Shown here in pieces: positions 1 to 8,336 of a stretch of 64,000 bases of DNA. The position numbers and the translations under genes were made by a program. The stretch spans positions 11,213,300-11,277,299 of the forward strand of contig JALMQS010000187.1 in NCBI GenBank assembly GCA_024734495.1, given 5' to 3'. Below the pieces are notes generated by a model, which saw only the letters and a list, made by a program, of their open reading frames with translations, was not told the origin of the DNA and made no database searches. The stretch is from Forficula auricularia. Taxonomy: Eukaryota > Arthropoda > Insecta > Dermaptera > Forficulidae. The first letter of the stretch is position 1; the number at the start of each line of letters is the position of its first letter.

Positions 1-120
1 CTTTCAATTTAATACAATATGAACGTTAGAATAATTGAATTTAAAGTATTTATACTCATAAATAAACACATAAAATTCAAAACGTTTGTTTTATTTTTCA
101 TTTAGTAAAGGAACTATTGT

Positions 121-640
121 AAACGATCATAAGTTTCCGATATTTGATTCAATCGCGAATCGAAGCAGGTGATTTTTGTCAAAAATTAAGTGAAAATAAT
201 ATCGAATATATATTTCTAGTTGAAATAATGAATTTAAATAATTAAGTGGATGAGGCAGTCCAAAAAAGAAGAAGATAATTTACACTATCTTTTTTATTCA
301 TATAACCGACGTTCCGGGAGGCTATCCCCTCCTTCTTCGGGGTTTTGAAAGTCAGTGAAGGAAATCCAATCACTGAATTTTCAAAACCCTGAAGAAGGAG
401 GGAATAGCCTCCAAAACGTCGGTTATATGAATAAAAAGATAGTGTAAATTATCTTCTTCTTTTTTTGGACTGCCTCGTCGATATCCACTTAATTCACTTA
501 TCAGTCCGTCTCCAAAAATTACTCCAATCTTAATTTAAACAATTTTCTAATCAATATATTAAAGAATAATTAACATATTAAAGAGAATTGTTTTTGATCG
601 CGCTTTTAAACAAGATATATCTATCTACTCATCATTAAAC
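121..640 (+). repeat. Interspersed repeat R, copy 1 (split)
   Basis: This sequence is shared with 1403-1835, 20990-21360, 57060-57560 and 58380-58890. The left part (121-242) holds the ATTTGATTCAATCGCGAATC core. The right part (about 492-640) holds the stretch ending in GAGAATTGTTTTTGATCGCG. The snapback at 243-491 sits between them and appears to have inserted into R. No coding frame was seen. Confidence 0.65.
243..491. repeat. Snapback repeat with degenerate hammerhead-like cores
   Basis: Two arms of about 115 bp are nearly perfect inverse complements around a short centre near 360. The right arm reads CTGAAGA, then a 5-bp stem (GGAGG/CCTCC), then AAAA followed by CGTCGG. The left arm, read on the minus strand, has CCGAAGA and GGAA at the same places. 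The arrangement resembles the hammerhead core CTGANGA-stem-GAAA with one core base altered in each arm. It lies within repeat R. Confidence 0.6.
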
Positions 641-960
641 AGCTGAAAATTGTATATATATTTGTATCTTAGTTCTATTTTGAAAACGGCTCTATCAATA
701 GATTTGATGAAATCAAAATCTATTAACAAGTTTTGAAGATTAGAAAACGATCTGGCTAGGTCTGGACATCGACAAATTTCATCTTAATTGATCTTTTCTT
801 AATTAAAGTAATTATTGATAGATGAAAATCTCAATAAAATAAGTTTGTTTACATTTTTTTCAATTATCTTTTATTTATTAATTGTTTTTTTAATTTTAAA
901 ACCCACTAATACTTTATACCAAATATTGTTATATATTAAAATTTGCCAATTTAATTGATT
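632..960 (-). repeat. SINE-body-like repeat, reverse copy
   Basis: This is a reverse-oriented copy of the body seen at 50640-50890 and 47160-47440. Shared landmarks are the ATTGAGATTTTCATCTATCA segment, the AAAACGGCTCTA segment and a terminal GTAGATA. No tRNA-like head is visible in this copy. Confidence 0.55.
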
Positions 961-1194
961 AAAATTCCTCTTATTAAAAAACACGGACTAAAAATATTAT
1001 CTCAAGCTAGAAGATCAAGTACAGTCGATGGTAGGGAAGTAATCTCCGAAATACGAATGCTTATTTCATGTAAAAAATTGCCTTAATAAAATTATTATTT
1101 ATTATTTATTTAATTGATTAAAAAAACTCGATAAATTGTTATTTAATTAAAAAAAATAATTATACGGAATTTATTTATATACCTATATACACAT

Positions 1195-1400
1195 AATCTG
1201 TGGACCACTAGAAAGCTAGAAATTAAAAACTGGGTACGAGGTGGGGATGGATGTGGGGAGTGCAGGAGGTGGGGTGCAATGGTGGGGGGTCCTGGGGTGG
1301 GGTAAGATGCGGGGTTTCGGGGGGGTGGGGTTGGGGTGGGGGTGGGTGGTTCAGGGGGCGTTTGGTTACAGTGCATCGCTCGGTTGCTCCAGGTACTATA
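1195..1400 (+). repeat. G-rich repeat family G
   Basis: Opens with ATAATCTGTGGACCACTAG and CTAGAAA, runs through about 150 bp with many GGGG runs on the plus strand, and ends with GTGCATCGCTCGGTTGCTCC. The same ends and G-rich core recur at 40340-40545 (plus) and 49850-50045 (minus). The open frames here follow from the G-rich bias and are not considered genes. Confidence 0.6.
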
Positions 1401-1402
1401 TA

Positions 1403-1835
1403 TACGGTATATGGTATATATCGTGAGACTACTGTTGATTGAGGCTATTGAAGTCTGCTGAATCTGCAGCCCGGACCAAGAAGAGAATGAAAAAGATGTG
1501 ATCCATCTAGCTATGATCCAGCATCATTTCGCGATTACCCGGCCTGACGCCTTTATGCCAAACACTGATATGGATCACAAATGGATTTGTAATTTGAGAT
1601 GTTTTATATTCAATCCCCCAGCTCAGCGCGCTTCGATCTATTAACACGGAAGGTGTTAGTTGTTTGCTATTAATTAATCATAAGTTTCCGATATTTGATT
1701 CAATCGCGAATCGAATACAGAGTGATTTTTAGTGATTAAAAATGACTTTTAGTGATTAAAAGCGCGATCAAAAACAATTCTCTTTAATATGTTAATTATT
1801 CTTTAATATATTAATTAGAAAATTATTGTAAACGA
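1403..1835 (+). repeat. Interspersed repeat R, copy 2
   Basis: Aligns by eye over most of its length with 57147-57560. Shared landmarks are CGTGAGACTACTG near the start, GTGATCCATCTAGCTATGAT, the CAATCGCGAATC core and the terminal GATCGCG...GAGAATTG region. Non-coding. Confidence 0.65.
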
Positions 1836-1979
1836 GGTTCGAGAGCGTGCTAAATGCTGGTGGGCCTGGCGGACAGCGTCTCAAGGACAAAAAGTTTATT
1901 AATAAAACACCTAGAAAAATTATTTCTCTCAAAAACAATATTTTTTTAAGGAGCTTCGTGACCATTTATCTATCTAGGC

Positions 1980-3132
1980 CAGGGCTGACCAACCCACGGC
2001 CCGGCACTGAAATGAGTGTGGACCAACATAAATTCCTTAAAACATTGAGATTTATTTGTAGAGATATATTTATTCCCTTTTTCGAAATATGAATGTACAT
2101 TTGTACAATACCTGAAGTTTGTTTCAAGAATAAAATTCACTAAATGCAAAATTATAATCTCAACTATATAAGAGAGAAAAAATAATAATAATGAAGTTTC
2201 GAATATTTAAAAATTCTTCTTCTTCTCATATTTTCATTTTCTAAAATATTTATTATTTAAGCATTTTATATGCTACGACATAAATAAGTCTAGAGTTATA
2301 TCATTCTAGTACAAGGAGATAAGGAATTGGGGTATTCTAGAACAATCACAATTAATTGATGATTTCACGCCTGGACTAAAACTTGTCAGGAATTGTCTTT
2401 TAGATACTTACACGTTCTTACATGTCAATAGATAATGGATAGTCAAGGATTATTATATCCGTGACCCTTTTAAAAAATAAATTATCATTCTTCATATCCT
2501 TTTCTTTATTCCCATTCGATTCAACCTGTGGCCCAATTTAAAGTCATAAAATTCCTTAAAACATTGAGATTTATATGTAGATACTGGAAAACACACAACA
2601 ATTTGGCCTGATAATTTTTTTTATCCTAAATAAGAAATCTGAAAATCTACTGTGGAGTTTTCGAAAAATAAAGGTGCTAAATTTGAATTTTGAATCTGGA
2701 ACTAGATTTCAAGATTTCCGAAAAAATAATCATCACTGTGGTCTATTTTTTGACTCTATTTTCATTACAAATAAATTTTCTACTTGTAAACTTTCTGATT
2801 GAACAACATTTAGATACCGACCTGAAAGAAAAATTGGATATTATTAGAATTTTATATTTAATTATCTGGCAAGGAAAAGTATAAAACAAATACTAATATA
2901 TAATATTACTATTTGTAAGTATGTAGGTAGGTATTTACATATACGAGAAGCTATTTTAAAGTATAAAATTTACGAAAAGTAAAATACTATGAGCTAAAAA
3001 GATAATAAAATTCTTATTTCTACATTATTAACTATCTTTTTGAATAACAAATATCAACAGAATTATAATATTTTATCCGCGCCTCGAGACAATTTTTTTT
3101 CTTCAAATGCTGGACCGTCTTGGACACCCCTG
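1980..3132. mobile_element. hAT-type element, non-autonomous or decayed
   Basis: The ends are CAGGGCTGACCAACC on the left and, read inward from the right, CAGGGGTGTCCAAGACGG: a hAT-like inverted repeat beginning CAGGG. Flanking 8-mers are atctaggc (1972-1979) and atatatgc (3133-3140), which agree at 6 of 8 positions. The interior is AT-rich without a recognisable transposase. The pairing of ends is inferred from their similarity. Confidence 0.5.
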
Positions 3133-3199
3133 ATATATGCCATCAGTTGAAATTTCCATTTTATTCCGGCAGGCTTTTATCTTGTAAACATTAATATGG

Positions 3200-3431
3200 G
3201 AAAGAAATAAGCTGACGTGTTCTGATGTGGCCATCCACTTGACTTTACCATACAACCTTGCCCCTCTCCTTATATTTAATATTTAATAAAATTATTTATA
3301 ATCATGTAGGGGGGTTAGTTTTTGCATTTTTAGATTACTGTGGGCCCACTGATTATGTATACAAAAATGGTTCAGTTTGGTACAACAGCCTAGATTTTCA
3401 TTTTTGGCCCTATGCCCCCCCCCTTTGGGCG
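3200..3431 (+). repeat. Interspersed repeat J, partial copy
   Basis: Begins with AGCTGACGTGTTCTGATGTG and contains ATAATCATGTAGG and CCACTGATTATGTATAC. The same order is found at 25180-27075 and 62555-63410. It ends in an AT-rich (TTTA)n tract that is the 3' tail of the adjacent minus-strand LINE. Confidence 0.65.
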
Positions 3432-4303
3432 GTTTATTTATTTTTATTTATTTATTTATTTATTGTATATATAGAATTATAGAAAATTCAATACAAGAAT
3501 TAAGTACAAATAAGTAGAACTGTGAACAAATATAACAATAAACTATCCCCCCCCCCCTCCCCTCATTCGTTTATAATAAATGAACGGAGACGCAGAGCAC
3601 CATCAATAAAATTATATAAGCTTCTCAACTTTTGTAAGCTCAAAGGCCTCAAAATATCCCAAAAATCTTCAGCATTCTCAATAGAATCCCTTAAATAGAC
3701 TTCCCTCAACGCATTGTATATCGGGCATACATTTAAAATATGAAATAAATTTTCATTTTCATATTTGTTACAAATGGAGCAGACCATCTCCGGGTTTATT
3801 TTATGTCCAGAGCCATTCAACCAAAAATACAATATTTTTATATTGCCCACCCTAGCCTGGTGAAGGACTCTCATCATCCGAATGGGAGCCCTCATTGCCA
3901 GAATTCCTCCCTGGCCATAGTCGATCAATCGATAAAGAGGGGCAAAGGAGGAATTAACCATTCTCCTGTGGTCCTCCCCGAAATAATAAGATTCTAGTTC
4001 CAATGTCAGGGTTTTTATGTTACTCCTAATTTCTTCTGGGTCCTGCCTAAACCAAATTTCTGATTTATTTAAAACATCGAAAAACTTTTTGATCTGACAG
4101 ACCCAGTTCAAATCGATAGAATGACTCTGATTATTACTAAGGGTAAGCATTCTTTGATAACATATATTAGGCAATCTAAATTCAGGCATTACAAGAATTT
4201 TATATAGCCATTTTAGGACTCTCTTAAAAACATATGTAATAACTCTTTTCTGTTGGAATTCCTTCCTTATAACATAGCCGGGAGTAGAACCATTTAAAAA
4301 ATA
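3432..4303 (-). pseudogene. LINE family III, 3' end of RT ORF with CCHC knuckle
   Basis: A 208-codon open frame (3563-4189), extending upstream without a start to about 4300, looks like the C-terminal part of a non-LTR retrotransposon polyprotein. It has a late C-x2-C-x8-H-x4-C knuckle (VCSICNKYENENLFHILNVC, about residues 136-155) and a basic, aromatic region before it (W-F-R-Q-D). The 3' UTR is short and ends in an ATAAATAAAT tail at 3432-3475, typical of target-primed insertion. The catalytic RT motifs are missing, so the copy is 5' truncated; a mariner fragment abuts it at about 4305. Clade is uncertain (I/R1-like is a guess). Confidence 0.65.
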
Positions 4304-4304
4304 T

Positions 4305-4490
4305 AGAAGACACGGTAAAGTAATTTTACAACACGATAACGCGCCATCTCATAAAGCAAAACCGGTCAAGGAAGCGTTGAAAGCACTTGGGTGGGACATA
4401 TTATCGCACCCACCGTACTCTCCAGACCTTTCCCCGTCCGACTATCAACTTTTCGCATCGATGGGACACACGCTTGCAGAGCAGCACTTC
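4305..4490 (+). pseudogene. mariner DD34D transposase, C-terminal fragment
   Basis: The plus-strand frame reads ILQHDNAPSHKAK, then HPPYSPDLSPSDYQLF, then a stop at about 4490. These are the second and third catalytic aspartates of mariner transposases. Counting from the D of HDNAP to the D of SPSDY gives 34 residues between them, the mauritiana/irritans-type DD34D spacing. Only about 60 codons survive; N-terminal domain, first Asp and inverted repeats are absent. It directly follows the truncated LINE at 3432-4303. Confidence 0.85.
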
Positions 4491-4639
4491 TAGTATATTA
4501 AAAAAAGAAAAATTTTGTAAAAAAAAAAAAAAAAATTAATTTTAATTTTATTGATGTTTTTCTTGTGTTATATTGGTATCCATGATTTGAATGTTACATT
4601 TTGTTATATTGGTACTTATGATTTAGATGTTAAAAAATG

Positions 4640-4792
4640 TGATCGCTCGTTCAATTATTATTAGTTTTAAGCTGTAAACTCCTGATGATGGACTAATAAT
4701 CCGAAATATATTGACTTTGTATAAATCTCCTTTGAGTTTTATTTCATTCACTGTGAAACTACACACCCTTTACTTTATTAATTCAATGTATG
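4640..4792 (+). repeat. Hammerhead-like hairpin repeat, single arm
   Basis: CTGATGA (4682-4688) is followed by a 3-bp stem GGA/TCC and GAAA (4703-4706), then TTTGAGTTTTATTTCATTCA and the ACACACCC segment. The same sequence is the right half of the snapback at 27641-27845. Here the left inverted arm is missing. Confidence 0.55.
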
Positions 4793-5044
4793 TACTTTGG
4801 GGGTAGCCACAGAACAAAAATAATATCGTTCCGAGACTACCTTTATTTAGCGAGTTATTTGAATTGTCCCTTTCAATACGTATCCCTTTCATGTCACCTC
4901 TCCCCTACTTCGTGTTTTTAGATTTTTATAAATTAAACTTTTCCTATTCAATAAAACAAAAAACTCGTAGTAGTGAAAAATTTATTTTAATTTCCAAGAT
5001 ACCTACATAACAAAAACAGCAAAAAAAAATATAATGATAAATTA

Positions 5045-5249
5045 CAGTAGACTCCCGTATAACGCAGGGATACGTTCTGCACAATAGGAAATCGCGTACA
5101 TAATCAGACCAATTTATATAACTTCAAGCACGCCCAGTTTATTTGTTATTCGGGAGTATTTATCGCGCTATAAGAGTTCTAGTCGCAATTTTTTCGCCGC
5201 ATTATACAAATTCGCATTTTTTGGGGTCTCGTTATACGAGAGTCTACTG
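5045..5249. mobile_element. Tigger/pogo-like MITE
   Basis: The ends CAGTAGACTCCCGTATAACG and, on the other strand, CAGTAGACTCTCGTATAACG form a near-perfect inverted repeat flanked by TA on both sides (5043-5044 and 5250-5251). The 205-bp interior has no coding frame. Short TA-flanked elements with CAGT ends are typical of non-autonomous Tc1/mariner (pogo/Tigger) copies. Confidence 0.7.
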
Positions 5250-5937
5250 TATTTCAATTTTTACGATACATAAAAACATAAGAAAAAAATACAATTGAAA
5301 AGTTATTAATAAATAAGTACATAAATGAAGAAGAAAACAAAACAGCAAAAAACATTAAAAAAAAATTATTTTAATTTAAAAAAAAATATATATATTTTTC
5401 AAAAGCGAACCAATCTTAATCTTAGGATTATCTAGTCGATCGCCGTGTTTAAGATTTCAGAGATTATTCTTCGGATCAACTCTTAAACGGACATTGAAAT
5501 ACAGGTCCTTAGAAATGCACGAAAATATTTATTATTCGAAATTTGAATATTCGGAATGAAGAAGGAACATACCATAGAGGGATATAGAGTGGAAGGCTCC
5601 ACAAGGAGCGTATACGAGTTACAGAGCTCTCTGGCGAGACCAGGGCAAAACTATTGGGCAATAAAATGGCGGAAACCGCTCTTTTCAGGGCAAATTTTGG
5701 TGACATTACCAAGATTGAAAAACGTGCTTGTATATATTATACTCTATGTGCCCATAATTATGAAAGTGGTCTAAGTCATTGATTGTTAGTTTCGAGATAT
5801 GTAAAGTTTTATAAAATAAACAAGATTCGAATTCTGTATAATGAGACAACTAGAAACCCTCTTAACGATTTAATTTTATGCGATTTTTCAAAACCAACAT
5901 CTTATTACTGTACTTTTTAAATGGATGAAACATAATA

Positions 5938-6864
5938 GGGTGGGCCAGAAGTAATCACCTGATGTTCTTTTGCTATATTTTTTTTTTCAATGATAAACTT
6001 TGATTCTGCTTGTGAAATTTGTTTATTTAATCCATTAGAATTTATTCCATCAAGTCGAGAAAATGATATCGGCCAAGTGGCCGCCGCCTGAGTTGATGAC
6101 CATACGTGCCCGTTTTATGGCATTTTCCATCACTCTTGCCAGAACTTCGGCAGTGACAGGTTTTCGCATTCCTTGCGAATATTCTCCTTAAGGGCTTCGA
6201 AGTCTGAGGCTTGTTGACGTAAACCCGCGACTTCAAAACCCCCATTAAAAAGATGTCTGGAACGGTTAAATCGGGTGATCTGGCCGGTCAGTGCAAATCA
6301 CCAAAACGAGAGATTAAGCGATCCGAAAATGCTTTCTTCAGAATATTGTTTGTGGCTCGAGCAGTATGCACCGTTGCACCGTCCTGTTGGAACCACATGT
6401 ACTCCAGTCCCAATTCATCCAATTGAGGAAGAAAAAATTCGGTAATCATGGCTCTGTAGCGCGCGCTGTCCACAGTCGTCGTTTGGCCCGCGATGTTCTC
6501 AAAGAAAAATGGCCCGATGCCTCCTCCAGCGTAAACAGCACACCACGCAGTAACTTTGAGCGGGTGTAATGGCTCTTCGTGGGTGATACAAGGATTTTCG
6601 GTGCCCCAGAAACGATTATTTTGTTTATTCACATAACCGCTAAGATGGAAATGAGCCTCATAGCTCATGATAATTTTCGATGAAAAATCATCCTCCTGGA
6701 ATGGAAACGATTATTCCTCGTTCTTGTGGAGTAAACCGATTCATGACTTGTCGATTTGTATTCTGCGCTTGTTTACTACACAAATGTCAAAACCGAATTG
6801 ACATTTGGCGCCATTTGCAAAAGTTATAAAGTTTTCCAATAGGGTGATTACTTTTGCCCCACCC
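5938..6864 (-). mobile_element. mariner-like element, DD41D type, internally deleted
   Basis: Terminal inverted repeats of about 23 bp: GGGTGGGCCAGAAGTAATCA on the left and GGGTGGGGCAAAAGTAATCA read inward from the right (6841-6864). The element is 927 bp, shorter than the roughly 1.3 kb of complete relatives. It contains one minus-strand transposase pseudogene. A clean TA duplication is not visible at the ends. Confidence 0.8.
6050..6744 (-). pseudogene. DD41D mariner transposase, broken
   Basis: Reading starts at MNRFTPQERG (6744), the usual N-terminal helix-turn-helix start, but after about 15 codons the rest of the DNA-binding domain is gone and the frame resumes near S-Y-E-A-H-F (6665). 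The catalytic core follows: AGGGIGPFFFENIAGQ, MWFQQDGATVHTA (second Asp), WPARSPDLTVPD (third Asp, 41 residues later, in sequence spanning the break after 6288). A C-terminal part (FLKSRVYVNKPQ) continues to a stop at 6052-6050 with frameshifts. Relatives carry Asp at the position of the Tyr in S-Y-E-A-H-F, so the first catalytic residue is lost (codon 6662-6660, TAT). The copy cannot be active. The rosa/VISITOR-type assignment rests on the D-to-D spacing. Confidence 0.85.
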
Positions 6865-6923
6865 GATAAACTAATCTTTTAATTTTTTGACTTAGACCAC
6901 TTTCATAATTATGGGCACATATA

Positions 6924-7339
6924 TGTAGGATTGGTATATGTGGGTGCTGAATAATAAACTGTAGTTTGAGGTAACAATTTATTTTAACAGGAATTTAAAT
7001 GAAAATAGATACAGAGTATATAAGAAAACTTCTTCAATCTTGATGTTGATGCCGGGTGAGATAACAACTCGAGTGTCAACTGTGAACTGCACAGAACTGG
7101 ACTGTGAGCTGAACTGCTGTTTTCAACTAGGGAGACGATCTTTATAGAGGGCGAGTTGACATCTGGGGCTGCTGATGATAGGTCCTTGGTACAGCCAATC
7201 AGCGCATTCGTTATTATGGGCAATCCGGGAGCAGCTGGTGGGGCGTCCATCGTCGCGACTTCCACGGTGGTGACGCGCGCAGTTGGAGCGATAGTGGGGG
7301 AACATTTGTCTGGACGTGGAAAAGGTGGAAAAGTTTACA
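6924..7339 (-). mobile_element. Possible solo LTR
   Basis: The block is bounded by TGTAGG on the left and TTTACA on the right, i.e. TGT...ACA on the minus strand. It interrupts the older inverted pair around 6920. Minus-strand AATAAA occurs near 6980. No matching 5-bp target duplication is visible and no retroviral genes flank it, so the call is tentative. The plus strand contains a short stretch (7306-7335) that reads SGRGKGGKV, like the start of histone H2A. Confidence 0.3.
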
Positions 7340-7783
7340 TCTCCACTATATATATATATAACACAAAAATTTGGGTATGTATCTTTTATCTATGACAAAG
7401 GCTTTGAATGTCTCTTTAAATAGTTCTAAGAGTTTTCGCCCTGCAGTCGCTAGAGAGCGTCTTTTCTGATATACGGCCTTCCACTCTATATTACTCTATG
7501 GAACTTACAGATAAAGGAGCAAAAAGCACCAATAACCACATTTCGATTCGATAACATTTAGTGACAGTCAAATTGCGGTCAAACAAAAATTCTATTATTT
7601 TGAAATTAATAAAATTGGTTAGCAAACAAGTTTTTATGGGATAATAAAAACATACAAAAAATAAAATTGATTAATATTTTTTTCATTTGCTTTAAAGAAA
7701 AATAAAACTCATTAATTTTATGTTATTATGGGAGCTTATAAAAATGTTTTTACCACAAATCAAGCGGATAGTTATCAAATATC

Positions 7784-7987
7784 TTATTCATTTCTTCCCC
7801 ATGAGATAGGAGGCAAATCTTGTTGTCTGTATGGATTATTACATGTCCAAGTTTTAATATAAGGCTCATCATCGCTTCTGTTTGTATTAGATGTCTCAGT
7901 TATTTTTATCATCCTCATCTTCATAATGATAGATAATGTAGAAACGGCTTGCCTTATCAAGACAAAAAGAATTAAAATCAAATTTTT
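7784..7987 (-). pseudogene. Gene A exon 4, frame-disrupted last exon
   Basis: The acceptor CTGATTTAG at 7996-7988 is identical to gene B's over its last nine bases. One frame gives EKFDFNSFCLDKASRFY and an acidic stretch, ending at TGA 7898-7896. A second frame continues with SDDEPYIKTWTCNNPY and ends at 7786-7784. The second part aligns with gene B's QTVRCDPNGKDIP segment, so a one-base shift near 7900 is likely. Confidence 0.6.
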
Positions 7988-8054
7988 CTAAATCAGAAAA
8001 AAAAAATGAATAGATAATATTAAATCCTAGAATTCATTATTCCGAGTGACTTAC

Positions 8055-8226
8055 CCGGCTAATTTTGTCCAAGTCTGTGGTAAGCATATGATACTGTGCA
8101 TGTCCTTATAATACATGGCACACTTAAATGTGGTGCTAATATCTTTTATTTTTTCATTTTTTTTCTCCTTTCTTTCATTGGCCTCAGGAATGTTGATATC
8201 ATCTAATTTATCCTCAAAATGGATCC
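8055..8226 (-). CDS. Gene A exon 3, K-C...I-C-L-P exon
   Basis: A 172-nt exon between acceptor TATTATAG|GG and donor GG|GTAAGT. It reads GIHFEDKLDD, a Lys/Glu-rich linker, then FKCAMYYKDMHSIICLPQ. The matching gene B exon is 108 nt, so this copy has a longer linker. Its donor falls one base later in frame than gene B's (phase 2, not 1), which breaks the join to exon 4 unless one G is extra. Confidence 0.68.
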
Positions 8227-8336
8227 CTATAATACATAATATATACATATATATGTAGGTTTGAAAATCTTAATATAGAAATTTTTCAATTATGTTCATG
8301 TGCAAAGGAGATGCAATGGTCCGCCCGACAGACAAA

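Larger units (their letters stand above)
5565..7505. mobile_element. Composite region with long imperfect inverted ends
   Basis: Sequences around 5570-5600 (ATATAGAGTGGAAGGC) and 7475-7500 (GCCTTCCACTCTATAT) are inverse complements. A second inverted pair occurs at 5745-5777 and 6889-6923 (GTGCCCATAATTATGAAAG). This suggests one older element or snapback later split by the mariner copy at 5938-6864 and a possible LTR at 6924-7339. Superfamily unknown. Confidence 0.5.

Noticed and set aside
7306..7335. Histone H2A start (SGRGKGGKV)
   Set aside because: Only about 30 bp match, there is no ATG and nothing continues; too short to annotate as a histone gene fragment. Kept only as a side remark.
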